Shown piece by piece: positions 35,591 through 47,213 of a DNA stretch of 64,000 nt (positions are counted from its first letter, which is position 1; the number at the start of each line of letters is the position of its first letter). The stretch is from Neckera pumila (Eukaryota; Streptophyta; Bryopsida; Hypnales; Neckeraceae). The notes beneath the pieces are model-generated. The model did not search any database. It had not been told where the DNA came from and saw only the letters and a list, made by a program, of their open reading frames with translations. The stretch spans positions 4,407,001 through 4,471,000 of the forward strand of contig OZ018418.1 in NCBI GenBank assembly GCA_963969595.1. Direction: 5' to 3'. A program made the position numbers and the translations under genes.

Positions 35591-38500
35591 TCATAATCTG
35601 ATCCCCTTCCTTCCACATTGCAATGTAAACCAAATGGCCACACTAGTGCTGAAGTAGTACAAGCTTTGCACCTTGTTTTGGATGGCAAAACTATAGTTCT
35701 TAGCATAGTCAATGTGAGATATTACCACCCCCTCAAGAACATTCTTCATCATGAGCTGACACTGCTCATCCTGTCACTGTGCCTTGAAATTGTGCGTAAT
35801 GAACGTTGTCACAGTTTTCTCCATGTAGGATAGAAATTCTTGAGCAGGAGTCTCCTTAAAAGCCTCCCAAAGTCGTTTCTTGGGCCTTCCATTCTGAGCA
35901 TCAACTCCCACTTGGTAGTACTCAAAACACTTCCACTTCAAGGTAAAGGAGTTAGAAGCACACAACTCAAGAGGACAAATTTTAAGGAGATGAAAACCAC
36001 ACATATCACAATCTCCCATAAGGCATTCAAGTCTATGCAACACATCATACTCCCCTTTTGGACAAATGCATGCTTCCCACAGCAAGGTTATCCGCTCAAA
36101 AATGTGGACATGTGCACAACAAATCCCGTCCCCATTGCCAATGCACACCACACAAACACAAACACAATGAACATGCAATCCTCGGATTTTATCTCTCAGA
36201 TTGCTCAATCCAATCTTCATGAAGTCCATCTCCACGTGGTAGATGCAACAATATGTATTCCTCTCCTTCAGTTTCTGCACCCACCATGGCTTCAACCTCT
36301 CAAATCCCTTTGGCGCACAGTACATTCTAGATGGATTTCCTTGAAGCGCAAGAAGAATGAGGTTTGCAAACTCACGGAGAAGTAAAAGAGGTACAATTAG
36401 GACCTTTGTTTGTGAGCCTTGTACAAAACATACTTACAAACGTTACTAATTGTACAAAAAGTATCACCACATTGTACAAAGAGATGCACATGTGTACTGG
36501 GCTATACTAACAATTTGGGATTGAAAGTAGAGAATGTACAAGGTAACATTGCATACGTACACTAACTACACCAAATCTAAGTACGAGGAGGCCTTGGATG
36601 TACTTGAAATGTTCCCGCTACTCTATGCCAAAGCTAATTGTCAAGTGTTCAGAAGTACTAAACCATCCTAGTACCACTTATATACTTGAATTCACAACCA
36701 CTCACGATGCCTACAGTACAAAATGTAGGTAACTATGAACAAAATGTACATGGATATATACTTGTATTTTGTTTATTTTATATTCCTTCTGGTCCAAAGT
36801 AGAAAATGTACGTAACTATGAATAAAATGTACATGGATATATACTTATACTTTGTTTATTTTATATTCTTTCTAGTCTAAAGTAGAAAATATACAAGCTA
36901 AGACTTTTTTCTTGTACAAGAAGTGAAAAAAGCGTTCCTGTGGTACACATTTATATCTTTAACCCTCAAACCAGTACAAGAACAAGATTAGAACATGTAC
37001 ACTATGACTCATCACATTCTAAAATGTACTTGGAATACTCCAAGTACTACATACTTATTTTTACTTCGAAGTGTCTACAGCTACTGATTCATGATATAAT
37101 ACTATTTATACAATGAATACCAATTTTCCACGCCTACTAGACAAGTTGTGCTTACAAAATGGAAAACTACCAAGTAAACTATGTCCAACATGCATAATTC
37201 TCTCCATGCGTGCTATTTGATGTACCTTGCCTATTACATTGCACAGAGTACAGCAGTTGTAGAGCTAATGCTGCTCCCTTAGTTTCCACTTCTAACAAAC
37301 TAGTTTGACACACAAACTGAACAAGGATTCAACGACAAAGATAACACTTAAATCCAAAGTTGTAACATACCTGAGAATCACACAGATAATAGGTCGGATG
37401 AGGCTCAGACCATTCCTTCCGATCTAACCTATGTTTGATGACATCTTTTTTGTTGGGTGAGACCTTAGTCTAACCATTCTACCAAAGATCAATGCATTGT
37501 TTGATGTAGTCAAACAGCCCCACTCTTTTCTTGCAATGTAAGCGAAGCCCTAAAACCGTATCTTTAGTTTGGTCAGCATAAACCCTTCTATTCAAAGCAA
37601 TATTGATGCTCTCAGCAGATGTCTCCAAAACACGAGAAAGTGGCCTCACCCCATCAACTCCCAAGCTAACTGCCGCATCCAACAAAGCACTCTTCTATGC
37701 TAACAGCTCGTTCAAATTAGCCACTTTGACTAACTGCAATTTGTTTTTGAAGTTCTCAATGAAAGAATGAATGATTTTGGCTTTTTGTGGCTGAGCATAG
37801 TAAGCAGGTAGCAAAGGAGAAACAATTTTATGGCGCAATATTTTCTCCATAATGTCTCTCCTACTTGCTGGACTGAGACAACATCTCAATTCCTGAACTA
37901 AATACTGCACAATGCGAAGGGAGATCCGGTTAGACTCTCTTGGTGATAGATCGTCTTCCACCCCAAGATCTGGTTCTATTAAGGCTAAAACAAGTGTCTC
38001 CTCATGTCTCTCTCTATCTCTTGCTCTTTGGCAAGATTTCCTTGCTCTAGCATTTTCAACAACCAATGTCTGTTCCTCTTCCTGCAAGCAACTTGCAGTT
38101 GCCCTAGCTACTGGACCCAAGCAACTTATGCCTCCTTGCACATGCTGTCTTTGCAGTTTTGCCCATTCCCAAAACCCTAGCAAAAGAACACAAGGTTGCA
38201 AGATACACATATCAGTCATCTACAAGAAAGCAGAGTACATAGTTCAGGAGTTGGGAAACTAACACAATCCAATTGATCTACATGGCAAAAGAAGCTTGCA
38301 AGATCATCGATTCATGACTTGAATCCAGAGAACTCACCCTCATAAATCGACTTTGGCACTTCTAAATGCAATTGATTTACAATTGGCAATAGGAGCTCCA
38401 TTTGAAACCCTCATGGAAGAAAGAGAAGGTATGAAATTGGAGCTAGTAGTGGGATACGACCCTAAATTTGAGCTAATGAATAGAGACTGCCTTGGAGACT

Positions 38501-38726
38501 CATTGTTGGCATTGCATCTGCCTAGATAGAACTCCATTTTCCCTTGCTTTGACATTGGCGTTTTTGAAACATATCCAGAGTCACTCAACTCACTACTTAG
38601 ATGGCAATTGTAAAAAGAACCTAATTCAGCTGAAAGAGAACCCAAATCAGTAGCAAAACTTGCGGTGAAGTAGGCCGTAATGAGTTTCTGAATAAGAATA
38701 GTCCGGCCTTGTATAGATGTTGACAT
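35591..38726 (-). pseudogene. N-terminal half of a DDE-type transposase (HGKG family), broken
   Basis: The minus-strand gene probably starts at 38726 (MSTSIQGRTILIQKLITAYF). A first intron lies about 38334-38178 (acceptor TTGCTAG), a second about 37371-36390. The middle exon (38177-37440) is helical and basic, ending ADQTKDTVLGLRLHC and WSEPHPTYYLCDSQ. The last exon (36385-35591) has many Cys and His (TYCCIYHVEMDF, CVCVCVVC, LLWEACICPK, ECLMGDCDMCG, ICPLELC), a likely zinc-binding region, then TPAQEFLSY, FITHNFKAQ-stop-QDEQCQ and HIDYAKNYSFAIQNKVQS, the segment with the first catalytic Asp in this family. Stops at 37693, 37477 and 35774. The downstream SDG/HGKG half is missing here but present at 12.6-13.7 kb in another copy. 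Confidence 0.65.
36386..37440 (-). other. Intron with GTAC enrichment and an 88-bp tandem duplication
   Basis: The interval contains more than twenty GTAC words by my count, mostly TGTACA or AGTAC. An 86-88 bp unit is duplicated in tandem at about 36721-36893 (ATGTAGGTAACTATGAACA and ATGTACGTAACTATGAATA, each followed by AAATGTACATGGATATATAC). Its 5' half up to about 37371 is intron; donor context ACTCACAG..GTATG is on the minus strand. Confidence 0.5.
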
Positions 38727-38879
38727 TGTTCACACAAACAACATAATCAAGCAAGATTTGGCCGCCTAAATACAATACAAGCTTTTCCATGCAACGCAAA
38801 TGCAAGCTGCAGCGCAAAGTGCACATCAAGGGAGAGAGACGACAATCAATGACGTGGCAAACTAGGAAGTGGCGGAGCT

Positions 38880-39532
38880 AAAGCTAAATGGAACGACGCC
38901 CGAGGAAATCTAATTTTGCAGGAAAGCATTCAAGTCATACTCCTGCGGCAGAGGTACAAAAATGTGCTGAGAGTACTTTTGGTATCAGAAGGACGTGAAG
39001 AAGCCCCCCCCAAAAGGGGGAGCAAAATTAAGTTTTTTCTTTATTTGACTTGAAGCCATTCTAGAATTAGCAATTGCCTTTTCAAATCTTCAACCGGATT
39101 GGAAAAGCTCAATTTTTCAAAGACATATCCGTTGCAAAAGAAAACCAAATCTTTTCAAAGATTTCTGCCAACTGTGAGCTTTAAACATAAAATGGAGATT
39201 AGTTTCCAAGAGACTATCCCTCCTTCTCTTCTTTGCCCCCAAAAAATCAGTATTGCAACTTAAAATGAGCAAGATATTTGTACTTTTCTCTCAAGTTGTA
39301 CCTTGTGACATTTTACAAATAATTCTAAAAGTACAGATTTCTTCTTATGTACTTTGTTTTCTTAAAAATCAACAATGCAGGTGGGATCTTCACATGTATA
39401 AGGTTTAGCAAAACAAAAAAAATTGGAGAAAAAACAAGATAAATTGATGCAATAACAAGCTCAAAGTCGGGTTCTCCTAGAAAATGGCATTGTGACTCAT
39501 AAAAGTACATGGTCTAGCATACTTACACCCTG
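38880..39532. other. AT-rich spacer, nothing recognised
   Basis: No supported gene. A short CCCCCCCCAAAAGGGGG word at 39005-39021 is a local palindrome-like tract. The end joins fold-back copy 2. Confidence 0.25.
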
Positions 39533-40230
39533 TAGTACATAGATGAAGACCACAGTGGTCATTTTATTCTCTTCATTATAGTTGTATAGAATTTTGGTGT
39601 ATCACTCAAATATTAATGAGTGATTTAGAGACTGTGTTTAAGACATCACCACAATTACAGGCCTATGGCTAGTGTTTGAAGAATGAAATCCATAGAAATC
39701 TATAAGTAACAATTAATTCCACAGCAGATAGGCATCATAAACCGCAACATAGAAACTTATAAAAACAAAGTATTCCAAAATCCTTGGCAAGTACTCTTAT
39801 AGACTGCAGTTGCCACACTCTAGTGTGTAAGGATACTTTTCAAGGAAAGTGGAATACCATATTTCTATAATTTTCTATATGGCGGTTTTTTTATGCCTAT
39901 CAGCTATGGAATTAATTGTTACCTCAAGATTTCTATTGATTTGGTTCTTCATATATTGAAGTTGCCTCTTCATTAGCAATTGGCTTGTAATGGTGGTGAT
40001 GTCTCCAATGCATTCTGACCTCTGAAGGCAATGTACTTCACTATTAGGATTGCAACAGCTTATGCATTCATGTAATTACACAAAGTCACATTTCATAGTG
40101 ATTGTACAGTTATAGATTAAATGTATGTACATTCATTAATTACTTTCAATAAATTATAATGTCATTTGTAAATACTACATGGTGTTGGGAAACTTTGCTA
40201 TTGATTGTGTACTTTGTGTGTCATTGTATT
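39533..40230. repeat. Fold-back repeat, copy 2
   Basis: The same order of landmarks as at 34741-35460: GTAGTACATAGATGAAGAC, TATTAATGAGTGATTTA, hairpin arms (about 39677-39815 and 39830-39950, with ATTCCAAAATCCTTGGCAAG against CTTTTCAAGGAAAGTGGAAT), GGCTTGTAATGGTGGTGATG, and CTACATGGTGTTGGGAAA. It is in the same orientation as copy 1 but more diverged within the arms. Confidence 0.75.
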
Positions 40231-40374
40231 GCTTATGGGCCAAAACTTCTCTTCAATTCATGCTTTGTAGTGCTTCCTAAATGTCTCATTTCCCTGGAAA
40301 ACTCCTATTTTAATGAATAAGATGTTCCTAATATTCTGAGATTGCTATGTAAGAAAAAACAAATTTAGAATAAA

Positions 40375-42715
40375 CCATGACCTGTAATTTAAAAAACTCC
40401 CACTCTCAAACTCATGGAATTTGATGGTGGCATCGTCCAAAAAAATATATAGAAGTTGGAATACACCTTAATAGATAAAATTTACAAGCGCCTTAAATGT
40501 GTGCCCCAATATTCTGCGTTTGCTACGTAATCCAAATTAGAATACGCCATAATCTGAACTTTAAAAAACTCCCCCCCCCCCCCCCCCCAAAATTATGGAA
40601 TTTGATGGTGGCATTGTCCAAAACAATATGTAGAAATTGGAATACACCTTAACATTTATAATTTACAAGCACCTTAAATTTGTGCCCAAGTATTCTTTGT
40701 TTGCTATGTAAACAAAATTAGAATACAACATGATCTATACTTTAAAAAACTCCCACCCCCAAACTAATGGAATTTGATGTTGGCAATGTCCAAAATAATA
40801 TATATGTAGAAGTTGGAATACACCTAAAAATTTAAAATTTATGAGTGCCTTAGATTGGGGCCCCGATATTCTAGATTTGCTAAGCAAACCAAATAAAACT
40901 AGAATACGGCATGACCTGTACCTTAAAAAAATCTCACCCCCAAACTCATGGAATTTCATAGTGGCATCGTCCAAAATAATATGTAGAAGTTGGAATCCAC
41001 CTGAACATTTAAACTTTACAAGCGCTTTAAACTTATTCTGAGATTGCTATGAAAATAAAACAAAAGTAGAATAAATTAGGACCTATACTTTAAAAAACTC
41101 CCACCCTCAAATTCATGGATTTTGATGGTGTCATTGTCCCAAACACTATGTAGAAGTTGGAATACACCTAAACATTTATAATTTACGAGTGCCTTCAATT
41201 TGGGCCTTAATATTTTGGGATTACTATCAATGCTATGTAAAAAAAATATAAGTAGAATAAGCCATGACCTGTACTTTAAAAAACTCCCACTCTCAAACTC
41301 ATGGAATTTGATAGTGGCATCTTTCAAAACAAGCTATGTCGAAATTAGAATACACCTTAACATTTAAAACTTATGAGCGCCTTAAATTTGTGCCTTAATA
41401 TTCTCGGTTTGCTACATAAATCAAATTAGTTAGAATAGGCCATGACCTGTACTTTAAAAACTCCCACCCCCAAACTCATGGATTTTGATGGTAGCATCGT
41501 CCAAAAAAATATGTAGAAGATGAAATACACCTAAGTATTTATAATTTACGAGCGCCTTAAATTTCTGCCTTAATATTCTGAGATTGATCTGTAAATAAAT
41601 TAAAAGTAGAATATGCCATTATTTGTACTTTAAAAAACTCTCACCTCCAAGCTTGTAGAATTTGATGGTAGCAATGTCCAAAACAATAAGTAGAAGTTGG
41701 AATACACCTAAACATTTATAATTTATAAGCGCCTTAAATTTGTGCCCCAATATTTTGGGTTTGCTACGTGAATTGAAAAAAATTAGAATAAGCCATGACC
41801 TGTACTTTAAAAAAATCTCACCCTCAAACTCATAGAATTTGATGGTGGCATCGTCTAAAAAAATATGTGGAAGTTAGAATACACCTAAACATTTATAATT
41901 TTCGAGCGCTTTGAATTTGTGCCCTAATATTTTTGGTTTCCTAAGTAAAACCAATATAATCATAGTACACTATGACGTGTACTTTAAGGAACTTCCACCT
42001 CCAAACTCATGGATTTTGATGGTAGCACTGTCCAAGAAAATATGTAGAAGTTGGAATACACCTTATTATTTAAAATTTACGAGCACCTTAAATTTGTGCC
42101 TCAATATTTTTGGTTTGCTGTGTAAACCAAATTAAAGTAGAATACGCCATGATTCATACTTTAAGGAACTCTTACCTCCAAACTCATGGAATTTGATGCT
42201 AGCATTGTCCAAAAAAGTATGTAGAATTTAGAATACACCTAAACATTTATAATTTACGAGCTCTTTGAATTTGTGCCTTGATATTCTAGGTTTGGTTTAT
42301 AGACCAAATAAAGTTAGAATATGACATAACCTTTGTTTTAAAGAACTCTCACCCCAAAACTCATGGAATTTGATGGTGGCATTGTCCAAAAAAATATATA
42401 GGATTTGGAATACACCTAAACTTTTATAATTTACGAGCGCCTTAAATTTGTACTCTAATAATTTGGATTTGCTAAGTAAACCCAATATAATTGTCATACG
42501 CCATGACCTGTACTTTAAGAAACTTTCACGTCTAAACTCATGGAATTTGATGGTAGCATCGTCTACAAAAATATGTAGTAGTTGGAATACACCTAAACAT
42601 TTATAGTTTATGAGCACCTTAAATTTGTGCCCCAATCTTTTGGATTTGCTACGTAAACCAAATAAAATTAGATTACGCCATAACCAATATTTGTGCCTTG
42701 TGAGGAAAATTTGCT
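40375..42715. repeat. Satellite array, about 177-bp unit, some 13 copies
   Basis: The anchor 'CATGACCTGTACTTTAAAAA' and relatives recur near 40386, 40556, 40739, 40921, 41088, 41274, 41452, 41628, 41804, 41981, 42158, 42336 and 42511, with a truncated copy near 42690, spacing 167-186. Each unit continues with CTCATGGAATTTGATGGTGG, TAGAAGTTGGAATACACCT, and ACGAGCGCCTTAAATTTGTG. The unit length is in the range of nucleosome-sized centromeric satellites, but a centromere role cannot be inferred from this. One copy has a run of 18 C at 40571-40588. Confidence 0.85.
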
Positions 42716-43329
42716 CCAATTACAAAAAATATAGTTGAACTGCCTCCCATTTAATTTTGACTTCCTGGCTTCAACAATTATGATTAAACCCTTGTAAGGA
42801 AAAAATCATTTAATCCAAAGAAAAAAACATAATGTTTGAAGCCTCTTCCTATCAATTTTTATTTTTTATTCCAGCACTTCAATTTCAAAATCCTTATGAT
42901 GAAATATCCTTTGGCTAATTGGCTTCAAAGAAAAAAAGAATATTCAAAGGACCTCCGTCTTAATCCTCTCTTTCCTAGTTCAACAATTAAGTGAATAAAT
43001 GCTTTTGAAGAAATAACCTAGTATTCCAAAAGAAGGCCAAAAAATAAATTGATAAGGTGCCTCCCTCCCGAAATTTCCATGTCTCATTCAACAACTACAT
43101 TAGCAAGTGCTTGTGAGGAAATATCACATTGTATTGTAGGCTATGAAAGTAGAATTTTTCCTTAAATTCACTTAAAAATTAGAATAGGTGAACTTCTAAA
43201 TTTGGATATTTAGTGATTTAAGCATCGGTGCAAGAACGAGTTACCATAAATGAAATGCATCCTACTTTGAATGGGGAAGAAGAATCCTATGCTAAGGTCA
43301 AAGTGAATAGTCTTGGCAATTTGCTATAT

Positions 43330-44160
43330 CTTAAGACCCTGCCTAGTAACTTAAGTCCGCGCCTAGTCCCTTAAGTCCGCGTCCAAAGAATATAAAAAAA
43401 CAAGAGAGTTTTGGGAGTGAACCAAGAGTCCTTTAAGTCCTCGCCCTTGAGTTTGCGCTCGGACATTCTCGAAAACAAGAAGGTTTTGAGACTGAACCAA
43501 AAATCCCTTAAGTCCGCGCCTAGACTTTTAAATCCATGCTCAGACACTCCCAAAAATAGGAAGATTTTGAGAGTGAATAAGGAGTCCCTTAAGTCTGCAC
43601 CCAGTCGCTTAAGTCCGCACCCGGACACTTCTAAGATCACGAAGAATTTGGAAGTGAGCTAGGAGTCCCTTAAGTCCATGCTTAGTCTTTTAAGTCCGAG
43701 CCCGGACACTCCCAAAAACCAAAAGATTTTGAAAATGAACTAAGAGTCCCTTAAGTCCGCGCCTAGTTGCTTAAGTCCGTGCCCGGACACTCCCAAAAAC
43801 CAAAAGATTTTGGGAGTGAACTAGGAGTCCCTTATGTGTGCACCCAGTCGTTTAAGTTCGTGCCCGGACACTCCCAAAAACCAAAAGGTTTTGGGAGTGA
43901 ACTAGGAGTCCCTTAAGTGTGCACCCAGTCGCTTAAGTCCGCACCTAAACGCTCTCAAAAACCAATTGAAAGATTTTGGGAGTAAGCTAGGAGTCCTTTT
44001 AGTCCGTGCTTGAACACTATTGAAAAGCAAGAAGTTTTTGGGAGTAAACTAGGATTCTTTTAAGTCTACGCTCTTAAATCCGCACCATGAACTTTCAAAA
44101 ACACAAAGGTTTTGACAGTGAACTAGGAGTCCCTTAAGTCTACGCCCTAGCATTACTACC
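43330..44160. repeat. Minisatellite, about 82-bp unit with internal hairpin, ten copies
   Basis: The phrase (G)ATTTTGGGAGTGAACTAGGA and relatives recur near 43408, 43482, 43563, 43643, 43725, 43807, 43889, 43971, 44035 and 44108. Each unit also has one or two CTTAAGTCCGCGCC-type words and CGGACACTCCCAAAAACC. CACTCCCAAAA and TTTTGGGAGTG within the same unit form an 11-bp stem with a loop of about nine bases, perfect at 43789-43819. Confidence 0.85.
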
Positions 44161-45397
44161 TCATTCAATCCAAAATTGTACGGAGGTGTCTACTTGCATA
44201 AATAATTTATGAAAATATTTTATTGTTTTTCTAAATTCTAAACACTCAACTCTAAATCCTAAACCCTAATTTTTTATTTTTCTCTAAACAAATTGAACAA
44301 TAAAATAATTGAAGTGCCTCCCTCTTAATCCCTTCTTCTCTACTTTAGCAATTAAATTTTGAAAGCCTTGCAAGAAAATAACCTTGTGCTCAAAATTTAA
44401 AAAAATATTAATATTTGAAAGGTGTTCCAATCAATTTTTTTTATTTTATTCTATGAATTATTATTTTAGTTTATTTTTGAGGAAATAAACCTTTGCTCTA
44501 AATGAAAAAATTTAATAGTTGAAAGGTCTCTCCATACATCAATTCTTTATTTTTTATACTAGCAATTAAAATTTCAAAGCTGTATGAGGAGATAACCCTT
44601 TGTCCCAAATAAAAAATAATAATATTAATATTTGAAAGGTCTCCCCATGCATTCCTTTTTTTTATTCCAAGAATTAAAATTTCAAAGCCATGTGAGGAAA
44701 AAACCCTTTTGCTCCAAATGGAAAAAAGATAATGTTTAAAGGATCTCCTTACTAATCCTTTATTTCTTATTCCAGCAATTAAATTTGAAAAGTCTAATCT
44801 AAACAATTAAAATTCTAAACCCTTGTGAAGAAATAATCCCTAAAACTTCAAAGCCTTGTAAGGACAAAATCCTTTACTCCAAATGAAAAAAATATAATAT
44901 TTGAAGGATCTCTCACTAATACTTTTATTCATGTTCCAACAATAAAATTTGAAAATTCTAACCTAAACAATTAAATTTGGAAATCCTTGTAAAGAAATAA
45001 TTCCTATGCTCCAAATTAAAAAAATGACATGTTTGAAGGATCTTCTAATCTATCCCTTCTTTTTGTTCTAACAATTAAAATTTCAAAGCCTTATAAAGAG
45101 ATAACCCTTTATTCCAAATAAAAAAAATTTAATAGTTGTAAGCTCTCCCCATGCATCAATTCCTATTTTCTTATTCTAATAATGAAAATTCAAGCCTAAT
45201 GAGGAAATAATCCTTTGTCCCAAATGAAAAAAATTTAAGAGTTGGAAGGTCTTCCCATACATCATTTCCTATTTTCTTTTACCAACAATTAAAATTTCAA
45301 AGCCGCGTGAAAAGATAATCCTTTGCTCCAAATTAAAAAATAATATTAATTGAAAGGTCTCTTCAAGCATTAATCCCATTCTTCTTATTTTAACAAT

Positions 45398-45557
45398 CAC
45401 TACCAGGGAGCAGTGTCAATTTGGACATTTTTTGATCAATTTGGACATTATTTTGCCAATTTTATATCAATTTGGACATTTTTTTGACAGAATTATGTCA
45501 ATTTGGACATTTCAGTCAAGTAAGACAGATCAATTTGGATACTATTTTCTTGAAGTG
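45398..45557. mobile_element. CACTA-type miniature element 1 (160 bp)
   Basis: The element begins CACTACCAGGGA and ends TTTTCTTGAAGTG; the termini are imperfect inverted repeats with the CACT..AGTG ends of CACTA transposons. It is flanked by a 3-bp duplication AAT on both sides, the size typical for this superfamily. Inside, TCAATTTGGACA is repeated about five times, like subterminal repeats. It interrupts the 108-bp array. Confidence 0.65.
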
Positions 45558-46199
45558 AATTAAAACTTCAAAGCCTTGTAAGAAATCCTTTACTCCAAAT
45601 AAAAAAAATATAATGTTTGAAGGGTATCCCCACCAATCCTTTTTTTTATTTCAAGAATTAAATTTAGAAAGTTTTGTGAAGAAATCCCCCCTATGCTCCA
45701 AATTAAAAAAATGTAATGCTTGAAGGGTCTTTTGATCAGTTCCTTTTTTTCTTATTCCAACAATCACAATTTCAAAGCCTTATAAGGAACAAATCCTTTG
45801 CTCCAATTTTAAAAAAATATAATAGTTGACAAGGCTCTCTACCAAACCCTTATTTCTTAATCCACCAAATAAATAAAATAAATTATAAAAGCCATGTTAG
45901 AAATAACATTTGGCTCCAAATAACAAATGTATAATGTTTGAAGCCTCTTGCTATCAATTGCTATTTTCTTATTCCAACACTTCAGTCTCAAAATCCTTAT
46001 GATGAAATAACCTTTGGCTATAAAGAAAAAAGAAAATGTTTGAAAGGCCTTTGTCTTAATTCCCTCTTACCTAATTCAACAATTAAGTAAATAAATGCTT
46101 GTGAAATAATTTAATGTTCCAAAAGAAGGCCAAAAAATAAATTGATTAAGTGCCTCCCTCCTGAAATTCTCATGTCTCATTCAACAATTACATTAGCAA

Positions 46200-46680
46200 G
46201 TCCACGCCTAGTCCCTTAAGTCCGCGCCTAGTCCCTTAAGTACGTGCCCTTAAGTCCACACCCAGTCCCATAAGTGCGCGCCTAGTCCCTTAAGTCTGTG
46301 CCTAGTCCTTAAGTCCACGCCCAGTCTTTAAGTCTGCGCCCTTAAGCCCGCGCCCAATCCTTAAGTCCGCGCCCAATCCTTAAGTCCACGTCTAGTCCTT
46401 GAAGTCTGCGCCCAGTCCTTTAGTCCCCGCCCTAAAGCCCTCGCCCAGTCCTTTAAGTTCGTGCCCAATCCTTAAGTCTGCACCTTTAAGTCCACGCCCA
46501 ATCCCTTAAGTCCACACCCAATTCTTTAAGTCCATGCCCAGTCCCTTAAGTCCGCGTCCAGTCCTCAACTCTCCGCCTTTAAGTCTCCGCCCAATCCCTT
46601 AAGTCCGTGCCCTTAAGTCCTAGCCTAGTCCTTTAAGTCCGCACCCTTATGTCTGCGTCCCATTTGTAAATCCATGCCTA
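46200..46680. repeat. Minisatellite, about 20-bp CTTAAGTCCGCGCC unit
   Basis: About 24 tandem degenerate copies of 'CCTTAAGTCCGCGCC(T/C)AGT'. The same word occurs inside the 82-bp units at 43.3-44.2 kb, so the two arrays are related. The array ends directly at the transposase fragment that follows. Confidence 0.85.
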
Positions 46681-47100
46681 GACATTTTAAGGTCCTGCCT
46701 TCTTGCGTACTGAAGAGAAAAGACAAGGACAATAGCAATGAAGTTATAACGTTAGTGATGAACGTCATCTGCAATGTGAAGCGATGCAAGGGATCCTTGC
46801 CACCGACGTTGAGGATTCAAGCAGACAACACCACAAGGGAGAACAAGAACATCTACATGTTTGGCATGTGTGCTACACTGGTTGGTCTTGGTTTCTTCAA
46901 GGAAGTGCATCTTTGTTTTCTAATAGTGGGCCACACGCATGAAGACATTGATCAGAGATTCAGTGTAATATCCAACGTACTGAAGAAAAAGACATAGATA
47001 CATTGGATGAGATGTTGCAATTGGTGGAGAAAAGAACGTCGTACACATAGGCTTTTGTTAGTGCAAGCTTGAGCATGTTCGAAACTGGAAAGCATTCGAA
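46681..47100 (+). pseudogene. DUF7869 transposase core fragment
   Basis: One frame gives LPPTLRIQADNTTRENKN, then FFKEVHLCFLIVGHTHEDID, the core motifs of DUF7869, more complete than in the 14.5-17.3 kb copy because the Asp-Asn pair is kept. After a one-base shift near 46980 the frame continues KDIDTLDEMLQLVEKR and SYT-stop-AFVSASLSMFETG. The N- and C-terminal regions are absent; the upstream border is the CTTAAGTCC array. Confidence 0.7.
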
Positions 47101-47213
47101 ATTGAAAACCATTTGAAACTGGAAAGCATACACTTATATTCCCAACAGTGATAGCACTTCAAGAATCTAGAGAAAGGTGATATTTGAACGTGCGGGAACT
47201 CCGTGCGCCAAAG

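Larger units (their letters stand above)
42716..46200. repeat. Degenerate satellite array, about 108-bp unit, with insertions
   Basis: A unit built from 'CAATTAAAATTTCAAAGCC', 'TTGTGAGGAAATAACCCTTT', 'GCTCCAAAT' plus A-run and 'TTTGAAAGGTCTCCC' repeats through 42770-43110 and 44290-46200, with copies near 44347, 44455, 44564, 44672, 44777 and onward. The block 42838-43112 (AGCCTCTTCCTATCAATTTT to ACATTAGCAAGT) is duplicated at 45937-46201, 3.1 kb apart, each followed by a CTTAAGTCC array. This is a higher-order arrangement. Confidence 0.7.

Noticed and set aside
42297..42719. 140-codon minus-strand frame within the 177-bp satellite
   Set aside because: The frame follows the repeat unit and encodes the same phrase in each copy; it is a by-product of the satellite.
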